DNA of 64,000 nt from Sphingomonadales bacterium (GTDB lineage Bacteria > Pseudomonadota > Alphaproteobacteria > Sphingomonadales > Sphingomonadaceae). The stretch is taken from the NCBI GenBank assembly GCA_027490095.1, contig JAIXYT010000051.1:1-64000 (forward strand), read 5' to 3'. The notes below the pieces were generated by a model that was not told where the DNA came from, did not search any database, and worked only from the letters and a program-made list of their open reading frames with translations. A program made the position numbers and the translations under genes. Shown here in pieces: positions 44,763 to 53,409 of the stretch; the first letter of the stretch is position 1; each line of letters starts with the position of its first letter.

Positions 44763-44955
44763 CGGTGTTCACCTTCATCTCCAGGTCTGCGAGTTCGGCG
44801 CGTCCGAGCGGCGCGGACGTGCTCGATCCGGTCCAACCGATCAGCGCATCCTCAAACTCTGCAACGGTCGACTCCCAGAAAGCCCCAGGCACCCAGCCCA
44901 GCTGGCCGGTCGCAACGGCTGCGGCAGACCGCGCAAGGTCTGCGAACCGCTTCAT
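44752..44955 (-). CDS. small tail assembly chaperone (GTA gp10-extension type)
   Basis: 67 residues, beginning MKRFADLARSAAAVATGQLGWVPGAFWESTV in outline (read in parts), with an acidic C-terminal half (FEDALIGWTGSS, ELADLEMKVNTDGR). The WxPxxFW(..)T motif is that of the small TIGR02216-type tail proteins found just before GTA tape measures. ATGA overlap with the gene before, 11-bp overlap with the tape measure gene. Confidence 0.75.
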   Translation of the reverse strand: MKRFADLARSAAAVATGQLGWVPGAFWESTVAEFEDALIGWTGSSTSAPLGRAELADLEMKVNTDGR

Positions 44956-45266
44956 CGGCGGCCTCCGAAAACGGAGGCCAGCAGCTGCCGATAGGCAGGA
45001 ATCAGAGCCTTGAGGCCAACGTCCACCAGCTCCGCCTCGAACAGCCCCCGGTCCACCCACGGGACGGGACGGCGCAAGGCGTGCCAGAACAGCGGGCCAA
45101 TATCCCCGAGCCGGACATCGCCACATCCAGCCCGGTCAAGAAGCGCAAGCAGGCTTCCAACCTCCTCCTCTGCCGCAACCAGCGACGAGAAGGTCGGGCG
45201 AAGAACGCATGCACCCGACGGGAGCGACAGCCCGACCTCTCCGCGCACGATGTTTGCGTCCCTCAC
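44952..45266 (-). CDS. GTA gp10-like tail assembly chaperone
   Basis: 104 residues from a GTG that overlaps the major tail gene stop (GTGA). Marks: NIVRGEVGLSLPSGACVLRPTFSSL-type opening (the E-V-x-L-x-x-x-G...LRPTF pattern of GTA gp10), then LLALLDRAG and LKALIPAYRQLLASVF near the end. It sits between major tail protein and tape measure, where tail chaperones occur. Confidence 0.78.
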   Translation of the reverse strand: MRDANIVRGEVGLSLPSGACVLRPTFSSLVAAEEEVGSLLALLDRAGCGDVRLGDIGPLFWHALRRPVPWVDRGLFEAELVDVGLKALIPAYRQLLASVFGGRR

Positions 45267-45670
45267 AAAGCCTCCACCGGGCCGGAACTCTCCAGTGACA
45301 AGGCAAAACTTCTTTCCCCATTGAAGTCGCCCGAATAGTCCAGCCGGGTCACCTGGAACGCTCCGCGTAGGCGTTCTCCACTTTCGAAGCTGACCTCGAA
45401 GCGGTCCACTGCCCCGTTCATCACCAGCGACTTCAGCCGCAGCTCGGCAACCGAGCCAGTAAAGACGCCGGCACCGCTGATGGAAACCGACCGCACGCCA
45501 CCTGCAGGAAGCAGCTGGCGCCATCCACCCGAACCCTTGTTGGTGACAACCACGGGCTCCGTTGCCAATGTCATCTGGGTCGTTCGCAGCCCGGCCACGG
45601 TCTGGAACCCCTCCGGCGTGCCCCCATCCCCGATCTTCAACAGGAACGCGGCGCCACTCTCGATCGACAT
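45263..45670 (-). CDS. major tail tube protein (GTA gp9)
   Basis: 135 residues of the TP901-1-like major tail family: FLLKIGDGGTPEGFQTVAGLRT, ATEPVVVTNKGSGGWRQLLPAGGVRSVSISG-type core and a last strand SFALSLESSG. It forms the tail tube. One base separates it from the upstream DUF3168 gene's stop. Confidence 0.88.
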   Translation of the reverse strand: MSIESGAAFLLKIGDGGTPEGFQTVAGLRTTQMTLATEPVVVTNKGSGGWRQLLPAGGVRSVSISGAGVFTGSVAELRLKSLVMNGAVDRFEVSFESGERLRGAFQVTRLDYSGDFNGERSFALSLESSGPVEAL

Positions 45671-45671
45671 G

Positions 45672-46073
45672 TCAGTTCTCCCTTACGGAAAGGACGCGAA
45701 ACTCCAGCTGGCCAAGCGTCCAGCCGCGTGGCGTTCGCCGGACGCTGGCCCTGACGATCCGCAGCCCGATCAGCCGTAACCCGGACGCTCGGGTCGGCAT
45801 CCCCAGAACAACCCGTTCGATTTCCGCGAGGATGGACTTCGCAGCAGCCATGCCCTCGCGATTGTCCCACAGGCTCACCGTGAAGCGATGCTCCTCACCT
45901 GCACCGCCCTGCCATCGGCGCGGCGACACAAGGTCGCTTCCAATCGAGATATAGGGCGGCCGCGTATCGACAGGCGGCCCATCATACACCGGCAGGCCCA
46001 TCGCCTGCAGCGCTGGATCATCCGCCAGGGCGAGGTTTAGCGCCCGCTGAAGGTCAAGGCTGTTCCGCATCAT
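45672..46073 (-). CDS. DUF3168 tail terminator/completion protein (GTA gp8)
   Basis: 133 residues from ATG 46073, which has GGAGG just upstream; ATG 46088 would add five residues. The DUF3168 pattern is seen in LQRALNLALADDPAL, VYDGPPVDTRPPYISIGSD and HRFTVSLWDNREG. It caps the tail tube at the head side. It overlaps the stopper gene by 20 bp. Confidence 0.85.
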   Translation of the reverse strand: MMRNSLDLQRALNLALADDPALQAMGLPVYDGPPVDTRPPYISIGSDLVSPRRWQGGAGEEHRFTVSLWDNREGMAAAKSILAEIERVVLGMPTRASGLRLIGLRIVRASVRRTPRGWTLGQLEFRVLSVREN

Positions 46074-46410
46074 CACCTCCGCGGCCATCGTCTTCCGCGA
46101 GGATCAGAATGCGGCCCCGAATAGCCGGATCGATCTCGATTCCGATTGGCCGCAACGTCAAGCCGCGCCAACGAAGCCGCATATCCAGCGTCGGCTGCAC
46201 GCCGTCGCGAACAATCACCTGCCACCGTCGCATCGATTGCAGCGTGTCTCCGCGAACCACGGTCGGGTCACTCCGCCGGACAGGCTCGACCGATGCCCAC
46301 CGTTCGAACAGAAGCGTCCATCCCGAAACGCGATCGCCTGCAAGGCCACGAAGGCTGCTGCGACCCTCGAAGCGCACCCGCTCCGAAAGTCGGCCGGAAA
46401 ACTCGCCCAT
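46054..46410 (-). CDS. head-tail stopper / adaptor protein (GTA gp7)
   Basis: 118 residues. Head-closure family pattern: GRLSERVRFEGRSSLRG, WTLLFERWASVEP, the RRWQVIVRDGV strand and LTLRPIGIEID. It is placed between the connector and the tail terminator gene, as in other GTAs. Confidence 0.82.
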   Translation of the reverse strand: MGEFSGRLSERVRFEGRSSLRGLAGDRVSGWTLLFERWASVEPVRRSDPTVVRGDTLQSMRRWQVIVRDGVQPTLDMRLRWRGLTLRPIGIEIDPAIRGRILILAEDDGRGGDDAEQP

Positions 46411-46422
46411 CGGCGCCTCCCA

Positions 46423-46956
46423 TCACATGCGGCGCGTGCGCCAGGGGCTGATCATCCGCCGAACGGATGGGGGAATGCCCGGGTCATCAGGGGCATCCCG
46501 ATGGCTGAAGAAATGCGAGGCGACACGAATGACCGCCAGCCGCAAAGACTCCGGCACCCAGTTCCAGTCGCTCGCCATCCCGGCTCGATACCTGACGACA
46601 ACATCCGTGCCGTCCAGGACCCCCTGAAGCGAAACCTGTCCGCAACCGTGCCCATCCGTGCGCAGGCTGGCTTCCGATAGGCCGAGGGTACGCTGCGTGC
46701 CATCTGCCAGCTCCAACGTGGCCGCCACCAGCGTCCGCGCCGGTTCGGCCGTCAGAGCCAGCAGCCCGGCGCGCACGGTGCCACGTTCCTCGACCTCCCG
46801 CTCGAACAGCAAGAGGCCCAGCATCGCTTCGACGGTTTCTGTCGCAGCGCGGAGCAGCCCTGCCAGAAGAGCATCCTCGCGGCTGTCCTCGATGCGCAAG
46901 AACAGCTTCAGCTCCCCCAGCGCAGCGGCCGGAGGCGCCTTGTCGATCGTCAGCAT
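46423..46956 (-). CDS. head-tail connector (GTA gp6)
   Basis: 177 residues. The gp6-like helical opening is GELKLFLRIEDSREDALLAGLLRAATETVEAMLG. A beta-rich middle follows, then the second helical part (PESLRLAVIRVASHFFSHRD). It attaches below the portal. Its start overlaps by one base the stop of the inserted 91-residue gene. Confidence 0.85.
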   Translation of the reverse strand: MLTIDKAPPAAALGELKLFLRIEDSREDALLAGLLRAATETVEAMLGLLLFEREVEERGTVRAGLLALTAEPARTLVAATLELADGTQRTLGLSEASLRTDGHGCGQVSLQGVLDGTDVVVRYRAGMASDWNWVPESLRLAVIRVASHFFSHRDAPDDPGIPPSVRRMISPWRTRRM

Positions 46957-47231
46957 CAGCGGTTCTCCACGCGGATCGTAAGGCTCCGCTCGTCGGAGGT
47001 CGCATCCGAAAGCGAGACGCGATTGCCGACGACATACACATGGCCGGGTACGCCTCCGCCCAGCCGAACCGAGGCAATCGCACCAGCCAGCCCCGTGCCG
47101 GCAACGGCCACGCCCCCCGCCTCACTTGGAACCACTTGCCAGCTGCTCGACACGATCTGGGTGCCGCTCGCGACCGTCGCACCCCAATCGACCCGATAGT
47201 CGAGAAGGGAGTCAGGATCCTTCAGAAACAT
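46956..47231 (-). CDS. small beta protein resembling phage fibre-tail adaptors
   Basis: 91 residues: MFLKDPDSLLDYRVDW, IVSSSWQVVPS, SVRLGGGVPGHVYVVGNRVSLSD and a last strand RSLTIRVENR. The D-P-x-x-x-L-D-Y-x-V-D-W opening and SW-x-V core resemble a family found beside phage fibre genes and thought to join the fibre to the particle. RcGTA has nothing in this position. Third member of the inserted cassette. Confidence 0.6.
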   Translation of the reverse strand: MFLKDPDSLLDYRVDWGATVASGTQIVSSSWQVVPSEAGGVAVAGTGLAGAIASVRLGGGVPGHVYVVGNRVSLSDATSDERSLTIRVENR

Positions 47232-47242
47232 AGCCCTCTCCT

Positions 47243-47611
47243 TCAGACCGGAGCACCGATCTCGACAGACCAGGATTCGAAATTCACGGTCCCGCCCATC
47301 GCGAGGGGCTGGTCCGGACAGGTTGTCACATAGAGGAGCCGCCCCCCGGTCGTGTCGAGCAGGGCCACATGCGTGGCTGAGCCTGGGACCAGCACATCGG
47401 CGCCCGCCTTCGCCGCAATCGTGACCTTCCGTCCCGAGCTGTCACCCGGCCCCACGCTGAAATCGCCTGCAGTCAGGGTCGCTTCTGCAAGCCGACCGCT
47501 CCACGCTGCCGCAAACGTCGTCGGCTGCGACCCAAGCGCAACAGCCCTGTTGGCGCCCACAACAATGGCCAGCGCGCCATCGAGCACCTCTTCCGCCACC
47601 CATTTGCCCAT
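47243..47611 (-). CDS. small protein of the capsid-proximal cassette, unknown
   Basis: 122 residues, with GGGAG before the ATG at 47611. It is Ala/Gly/Thr-rich and probably all-beta (VLDGALAIVVGANRAVALG, ATLTAGDFSVGPGDSSGRKVTI in part, HVALLDTTGGRLLYVTTCP). It could be a head decoration or fibre-base protein, judging from composition and position; no family was firmly recognised. Confidence 0.55.
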   Translation of the reverse strand: MGKWVAEEVLDGALAIVVGANRAVALGSQPTTFAAAWSGRLAEATLTAGDFSVGPGDSSGRKVTIAAKAGADVLVPGSATHVALLDTTGGRLLYVTTCPDQPLAMGGTVNFESWSVEIGAPV

Positions 47612-47648
47612 TCTCACTCTCCCACATGCGATCCATTCGCGAGGATGA

Positions 47649-50591
47649 TCATTCAGACCCCACAACGAGGTTGCGGTCTTCCGAGCCGACCAGGAGCCGC
47701 CTGCCAGGGGGCGAACTGCCAACCACCTCCGCCGAAAGGCCTGCTGCGCCTGCAGTCAGCAGGCTCCGGGCCCCTTCCACCACAAGGGCGGTGCGCCATC
47801 TGACCCGGGCATCCGCCGCGCGATGGGGCTGAAGCCCGGCTACCGCCTGCAAACGTCCAGGCGCTATCTCGCCGGCGGTCCGCCCCAGCGCGCCGCTGTC
47901 GAACGTCAAGCCTCGCGTCTGGCCCCGCGCATTCCGATCCGTGGTGGCGACACCAGTGGCCCGGTTTAGCAACCGGCTTGGCTTGAACGGGGCAACCGCT
48001 GCCGTGTCGGCCCGATAGTCCCCGCCATAGGCAGCACTGGGCGTCGTCGGGCCACTGTTGCTGCGGTCGTCGACATAGCCGAACCAGTTCACGGCGAACG
48101 CAGGCGACGATGCGAGGTCGGTCGCCGAGCCCAGATTGAGTTCCATTTCACTGGCGATGCCATAGTAGGCCGGAAGGAAATCGCGCGGTGTGCTGACGCC
48201 CCGGTTGGCATTCACATTGCCACGATAGCCGACGCCATAGAGCACCTCCCACGAACCCGTGAGGGCCGGGTCACCCCTGTACATGTCGTGCTTCGTCGCG
48301 TTCCGATCGAAGGCACAATAGCGGATGATGTTGTTTTCCTGGCGAAGGTTCGCATTCAGGATGAAACGGTTCGGCTGCCCGGCCTGCGCGCCGGTCACGA
48401 ACGCGATCTGTGGCGACCCGGACGGTGCGCTCGAAACCGCCGACGAGGCGAGATAGGTGAAGCGGTTCGCATCCAGCACCGTCACCGCGACCCCAGTGCG
48501 GTTCATGGCCGAATTGCCGAAGCCGCTGACGTTGATCGTGTCGCCCGTCGCCATGCCGTGGTTAAGCAGGCCGATGGTGATCGTCGCGGTGCCGTTCACC
48601 CGCACCGGGGACGTGGCACTGGACGATGAGGCAAAATCCACATCGTTGTGGAAGTTCAGCCGCCCACCGATGAAGGTGCAGCCTTCGAAGATGCTGTCGC
48701 GCAGCACGCTTCCGGTCGTCTCGCCGATTTGCATCACGCGCGAAGATCCGGGCACCCCTGCGCATTCGATCAACAGGTTGATCAGCGCCCAGCGGAAGCT
48801 TGCGCTCACCGTCGATCCGAACGCGGGCGTTCCGACGCTCAGGACATTGTCGGTCGTTCCATAGACCTCGACGTTCCACAACATCAGGTCGTCCATGTTC
48901 TGCGAGCCGGTGTTGAAGGCTGCGCCGCGCGAGGGCGCAAACTCCCCGGCTTCCGGCATGACGATCCTGGTATTGATCAGCGTGGACACCCGCGACGAGG
49001 ACGCCATCATCGCCGTTCGGGTCTGGTTGCGGCTGATGAAGCCGAAGTCCTGAAGGCCGCAGTCCCGCTGCGTCACGTTGAAGCCGCTGAACCACTCGCT
49101 GTTCGCGCCGCCCACGAACATGATCCGGTTGGATCCGTCGTTGGCAAAGCCTGCCTTGCCGCGCACGTCCACGTTTTCCAGTGTCAGCCAGCGGTTCGTG
49201 TCGGTCGTGGTGAAGATGCTGACTTCGCCGATCTCGGCGCTCAGGTCGCGCAGCTTGATCCGCGTCATCCCACCAAGGCGCGGGGTCGCACTGGACAGCG
49301 AACGAATGATGCAGTTCGCGCGCGGGTCAGACGAAGCAGGCGTGCCGCGAATGACGATATAGCCTGGCCCCGAATTGGCGTGCGAACTGGCAGGCGTCAG
49401 GTCAATGCTGTGCTGGTTCACACCCTCGGGCAGCAGCATTTCCCACCAGGCCGCGCATGACGTGACGGACGAGAACCCATTGCGCGCGGGCAGCGTGCGG
49501 TTGCCGTTCACGCCGTTGCGGAACGCCGACGCCGCCACCGAAATCGACCGCGCCTTGGTCGTGGCAGACGCCGCCTGTGCCGCCGCAAGGCTGGTGTGCA
49601 GCGTCACAGCGCTGCCCGTCGTCGCCCCGTTCACCAGGTCGATATCGACGTAATAGCGCGGCCAAATCGCGCCTGTCGGGTCGTACCACAGGTGGAACGG
49701 CTTATCGAAGTTCGTGCCCAGCGCCGCCGTGGTCGACGTGCTGTGCGCCGTCCCCGTGGAACGCTCTGCCCCCACCCACGGAAACACCGTCGCGTGAACC
49801 GTGATCGGGCCGGGGTTCAAGCCCGAAAGGTCAATGTCCCCGCCCCAGCAGCGCAAGGAGTCGGCATACAGCGGCGAAGTCTGCGGCGCGGTGAAGAAGA
49901 AGTCCTTGGTCGTGGTGCCATCGAACGCCCGCAGCCGCACCGCCGCACAGGCTTGGTGCAGATTGGCCCCGTCGTGCTCGGGGTGATGCGTCGCCACCAG
50001 CACTTCGACGCGGCCAATGTGGGAAGGCGAGCCCGCCGTGCCGCCGACATAGGGCCAGGGCTCATTCGCCCACTTGAACAGCGGGGGCGGGGCCGTGCGG
50101 GTCGAGTTGTTGGTGACCGTGTTGACCGTGCCGCCGCCCTGCCCGACCTTCCATCCCGACAGGAACGAAGCCGAGACAATGGTCGACCCGGCATAGATGC
50201 GATCCGACAGCGCAAAGCGGATCGTGCGCGTGCCGTCGCCGTGATCCGTCTCGTCCAACGGGGGCTGGGAGGTGCTGTTGATGTAAGGCAGCCGCAGTGG
50301 GCGGGTCGCAACTACGGTGCGCGGACGATTGGCATTGGCAACCGGCAGCCCACCAACCCGGCCAAAGCCCACGTCCTGCACGTTGAGCGCAAGGCGGGGC
50401 GTGCCGCCCGGATCAAGCGGGAACTGGTTGATGCCGGCGACACGCCACTCCGCATCGGGCCGATCGTCAAGCGCATTGATCGACGCTCCGTTCGACCGGA
50501 ACCAGGCCCCACCCGTCACGGTGCTACCCCATGTACCGCGCACCGCCAGCACCCAGCCGTTGCTCTCAACGGCTGCCGATATCACTGCCAT
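47649..50591 (-). CDS. large beta-helix-like fibre/spike protein in the GTA cluster
   Basis: 980 residues, by far the longest gene of the cluster, with AGGAGA before its ATG. Residues ~1-330 are beta-sandwich-like (DGTRTIRFALSDRIYAGS, HIGRVEVLVATHHPEHDG, KPFHLWYDPTGAIWPRYYVDIDL). Residues ~390-800 show short recurring strands rich in Asn, Ile, Gly and Ser (NCIIRSLSS, LTLENVDVRGKAGF, LMLWNVEVYGTTDN, SIFEGCTFIGGRLNF, NNIIRYCAFDRNA), the look of a right-handed parallel beta-helix. The C-terminal ~100 residues are Ala/Arg/Gly-rich. Likely binds a surface polysaccharide; function analogous to RcGTA head spikes is inferred from position. Confidence 0.65.
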   Translation of the reverse strand: MAVISAAVESNGWVLAVRGTWGSTVTGGAWFRSNGASINALDDRPDAEWRVAGINQFPLDPGGTPRLALNVQDVGFGRVGGLPVANANRPRTVVATRPLRLPYINSTSQPPLDETDHGDGTRTIRFALSDRIYAGSTIVSASFLSGWKVGQGGGTVNTVTNNSTRTAPPPLFKWANEPWPYVGGTAGSPSHIGRVEVLVATHHPEHDGANLHQACAAVRLRAFDGTTTKDFFFTAPQTSPLYADSLRCWGGDIDLSGLNPGPITVHATVFPWVGAERSTGTAHSTSTTAALGTNFDKPFHLWYDPTGAIWPRYYVDIDLVNGATTGSAVTLHTSLAAAQAASATTKARSISVAASAFRNGVNGNRTLPARNGFSSVTSCAAWWEMLLPEGVNQHSIDLTPASSHANSGPGYIVIRGTPASSDPRANCIIRSLSSATPRLGGMTRIKLRDLSAEIGEVSIFTTTDTNRWLTLENVDVRGKAGFANDGSNRIMFVGGANSEWFSGFNVTQRDCGLQDFGFISRNQTRTAMMASSSRVSTLINTRIVMPEAGEFAPSRGAAFNTGSQNMDDLMLWNVEVYGTTDNVLSVGTPAFGSTVSASFRWALINLLIECAGVPGSSRVMQIGETTGSVLRDSIFEGCTFIGGRLNFHNDVDFASSSSATSPVRVNGTATITIGLLNHGMATGDTINVSGFGNSAMNRTGVAVTVLDANRFTYLASSAVSSAPSGSPQIAFVTGAQAGQPNRFILNANLRQENNIIRYCAFDRNATKHDMYRGDPALTGSWEVLYGVGYRGNVNANRGVSTPRDFLPAYYGIASEMELNLGSATDLASSPAFAVNWFGYVDDRSNSGPTTPSAAYGGDYRADTAAVAPFKPSRLLNRATGVATTDRNARGQTRGLTFDSGALGRTAGEIAPGRLQAVAGLQPHRAADARVRWRTALVVEGARSLLTAGAAGLSAEVVGSSPPGRRLLVGSEDRNLVVGSE

Positions 50592-50615
50592 CCCGGCTCT
50601 CCTGACCCAGGTGTC

Positions 50616-50641
50616 GGGCCGGGGACCTGCGTCCCCGGCCC
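50616..50641 (-). terminator. strong hairpin just after the capsid gene
   Basis: 11-bp arms GGGCCGGGGAC and GTCCCCGGCCC with a 4-nt loop, 19 bp past the capsid stop and before the fibre gene. No T run follows. It may act as a partial terminator or 3' mRNA stabiliser that raises capsid relative to downstream gene expression. Confidence 0.5.
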
Positions 50642-50659
50642 CTCTCCCTCATCGCGCGA

Positions 50660-51817
50660 TCAGGTCGCAGAGAAGCGCATCAGCTTCAGGGCCTCGCTGT
50701 TCACCAGGGCTCCGCCAACGCGACGGGTCGCATAGAAGTGCACGAAGGGCTTGTTCGAGTAGGGGTCCCGCAGCACGGCCGTTTCACCCCGCTCGGCGAC
50801 GACATAGGCGCTGCGGAACTGGCCAAACCCGATCGACAGGCTGTTTGCGCCGATATCCGGCATCGCATCCACCTCGATCACGGGATATCCCAGAAGAGTA
50901 GAGGCCTGTCCGTCAAGCAGCCCGGGCTTCCAGATGAAGTCCCCGGTCGTGTCCTTGAACTTCCGGATCGCCGAAATCGTGTTCGAGTTCATCACCCACA
51001 CGGCGCCCTGCCGATAGGGGGCCCGCAGGGCGTGCACCATGTCGACCAATCGGTCCTGGGGGTTCGTGCCAATGAATGCGCCGGCAGCACCGGACGGAAC
51101 ATATTGCAGCGTTCCGAACGGCCGCGTCGCATCCCCGGTGGTTGCCACCGGATAGGTCAGGAAGCCCTTCGGCTGTGCCGTGCCCGTGCCCGACACGAAG
51201 GCCACGCCTTCGGCCCGCGCAAACTCGATCGCAATTTCCCGTGCAAGCCAGCCCTCGACGTCGAACAGGGCATCGTCCAGCATCGCCTGGGTCGCCGCGG
51301 GGTTGGCATAGAGCTCACCCATGGGCGTCAGCACCTCAGAGAACACCGGCGTCGCAGTCTCCGGCCGCCCGGCCGCCTCACCGACCCAGCCGGAAGCAAC
51401 CCCGCCGGCTGCCACAAGCTTTCGGTAGTTGGCCGATCCCACCTTCACCACATCCGCAATCGCCCGGATCGGCGAAATCAGCTTCAGCGTCGTCTCGATC
51501 CGCTGGTCGATCTCAAGCGGAACGGCAAGTCCACCTTCGCCGGCAATCCCGACCGAAAGCCGCTTCGTCTCGAACCCGGCCTCGACTCCCTTGCGCAGAT
51601 AGCTGTCGGCAAAGTCGGTTGCCGACCGGCCTGCCCGACCAGCGGCAGCAAGCGGCCCGGCCGAAACAACCCGACGCGCCAGCTGGTCCAGATCCTGCTT
51701 CATCTCCAGGCGCAGCGCATCCAGATCCGCCCGAACCGGATCGGTCGCTGGCGGGGTTGCGACGTGCGGAACATCCGCCGCGGTCACCACCGCGTCGGCC
51801 TTGGTCTCATAGGTCAT
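50660..51817 (-). CDS. HK97-type major capsid protein (GTA gp5)
   Basis: 385 residues, AAGGAGA before the ATG. An N-terminal helical scaffold/delta region (DPVRADLDALRLEMKQDLDQLA, residues ~27-60) precedes the HK97 fold: SVGIAGEGGLAVPLEIDQRIE, SGWVGEAAGRPETATPVFSE, AFVSGTGTAQPKGFLTYP, AVWVMNSNTISAIRKFKD and LLGYPVIEVDAMPDIG. It forms the particle shell after cleavage by the neighbouring protease. Confidence 0.93.
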   Translation of the reverse strand: MTYETKADAVVTAADVPHVATPPATDPVRADLDALRLEMKQDLDQLARRVVSAGPLAAAGRAGRSATDFADSYLRKGVEAGFETKRLSVGIAGEGGLAVPLEIDQRIETTLKLISPIRAIADVVKVGSANYRKLVAAGGVASGWVGEAAGRPETATPVFSEVLTPMGELYANPAATQAMLDDALFDVEGWLAREIAIEFARAEGVAFVSGTGTAQPKGFLTYPVATTGDATRPFGTLQYVPSGAAGAFIGTNPQDRLVDMVHALRAPYRQGAVWVMNSNTISAIRKFKDTTGDFIWKPGLLDGQASTLLGYPVIEVDAMPDIGANSLSIGFGQFRSAYVVAERGETAVLRDPYSNKPFVHFYATRRVGGALVNSEALKLMRFSAT

Positions 51818-51886
51818 GATCGTTCGTCTCCTTGCTGGAACCACATTGGTTCCGCCTTCGCCGGCCCGCCCGGCACACGTCTTGCG

Positions 51887-52288
51887 TCAGGCGACAGAGT
51901 CCACCCGCGCATCCGAATGCATCGGCAATGTCACCACCGAGCATTCGACCAGATCGAGCTTCAGCAGCTCGCGTCCGCCCCCCGGTCTCGGTCTCGACGA
52001 CTTCACCCGGTATCCGAAGGACAGCCCATCGATCGCGCCACTGCGCAGAAGGGCAAGGGCATCCAGCCCGTCCCGGCAGTCGGCACTCACGCCCGCCACC
52101 ATCTTAAGTCCGATCCGATCCTCCTGCAGGCTCAACACACGGCCGATCGGCCGGGCCGGATCATGCTGCCACAACAGCGGAACGTCCGCCGGCGCCCCCA
52201 GAAAGGCCGCCGGCCGCACGACATCCCCGCACCGATCCGGGCTGTCGAACCGGCTCACATATCCCGTCACCCGCACAAGCCCGTCCAT
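51887..52288 (-). CDS. HK97-type prohead protease (GTA gp4)
   Basis: 133 residues, short for the family. Opening VTGYVSRFDSPDRCGDVVRPAAF is typical (with D for the usual D/N), then VPLLWQHDPARPIG (catalytic His), and GAIDGLSFGYRVKSS (catalytic Ser in LSFGY). It matures the capsid shell. Its ATG overlaps the portal stop by one base. Confidence 0.9.
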   Translation of the reverse strand: MDGLVRVTGYVSRFDSPDRCGDVVRPAAFLGAPADVPLLWQHDPARPIGRVLSLQEDRIGLKMVAGVSADCRDGLDALALLRSGAIDGLSFGYRVKSSRPRPGGGRELLKLDLVECSVVTLPMHSDARVDSVA

Positions 52289-53409
52289 CACGCGCCTCCC
52301 TTCGAACGCGGAGCCCAACCCAGCATCTCCCGCTTCTCGTCATCGCTCAGGAACGTGGCATCCCCGACATGGCGCCACAGACGCTCCCGGTCGGCCCACA
52401 GGGCCGGAACAAGGTCGAGGTCCGGCTCCAGCCGAAGCCCGGGCCACCAGAGCGACAGATGGCGGGAAACCCCGTCGAGGATCCGGTTCAGAAGCGGCAG
52501 GATCGTGATCCGCCAAAGCGCAACATTGGCCTCGGCATAGTTGGCATGGGTCGAATCCCCCGGCAGCCCCAGCAGCATCGGCGGAACCCCGAAGGCAAGC
52601 GCCACCTCCCGCGCTGCCGCCTCGCGTGCCCGTTGGAAGTCCATCTCCGCCGGGGTCAGGGCCAGGGGCTGCCACTTCAGCCCCCCTTCCAGCAGCATTG
52701 GCCGCCCAGCATTCTGCGACCCCTGGAATCCAGCCTCGATCTCGTCCCGCAATCGGCCGAATTGTTCAGGCGACAGCGGGCCTTCCTCGGGATCCAGCAC
52801 AAGCGCGCCAGACGGCCGCGCCGCGTTCGCAACCAGAGACCGATTCCACCGTCCTGCCGCCTGCAACAGAGCGATCGCTTCGCTCGCCGCCTCGACACAG
52901 CCGGCGCCCAGATGATCGTCCAGGGGGTCGAATGCCTTCAGGTGCAGAAGGCCCGGCGCCTGCCGGTCCCCCTGCGCAGCATGCCGTTGAACGCGACCAC
53001 CGACCTGATGGACCCAGCTCAGCGGCCAACCATTGGCATCGGTCTCCAGGCGCATCCGCTCGGGCCGCAGGGCCCACAGCTCCGCCGGCAATCCCCCAAG
53101 GTCAAGCCCGGTCTCCACAAAGGCATTGCCGTGCATCAGCAGATGTGTGGCAAGGGCCTCCAGCAGAGCCGGCGACAGCAGCCGCTGTGCCACATGGGTT
53201 CCACCATCGGCCAGCAAGGTCACGCTCGAAAGACCTTCAGCCACGATCCTGACAGCTCTCAGCGCAACAGGGTTTCGCCACGCCGCGCGGACCTGCCCCT
53301 CATAGGAAGCGGGCGGCTCCGACCCGGCCGGTTGCGACAACGCCCAAGAGCGTCCCTGTCCCAACGCCTTGCGCTCGGGGCGGGGAAGGAAGCGAGCCGC
53401 CCAGCTCAC
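52288..53409 (-). CDS. phage/GTA portal protein (gp3)
   Basis: 373 residues of the HK97-type portal family: AWRNPVALRAVRIVAEGLSSV near the N-terminus, LLMHGNAFVE, PSGALVLDPEEGPLSPEQFGRLRDEIEAGF in part, REVALAFGVPPMLLGLPGDSTHANY and a late helix RLWRHVGDATFLSDDEKREMLG. It forms the DNA-entry vertex with the terminase. Confidence 0.93.
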   Translation of the reverse strand: MSWAARFLPRPERKALGQGRSWALSQPAGSEPPASYEGQVRAAWRNPVALRAVRIVAEGLSSVTLLADGGTHVAQRLLSPALLEALATHLLMHGNAFVETGLDLGGLPAELWALRPERMRLETDANGWPLSWVHQVGGRVQRHAAQGDRQAPGLLHLKAFDPLDDHLGAGCVEAASEAIALLQAAGRWNRSLVANAARPSGALVLDPEEGPLSPEQFGRLRDEIEAGFQGSQNAGRPMLLEGGLKWQPLALTPAEMDFQRAREAAAREVALAFGVPPMLLGLPGDSTHANYAEANVALWRITILPLLNRILDGVSRHLSLWWPGLRLEPDLDLVPALWADRERLWRHVGDATFLSDDEKREMLGWAPRSKGGA

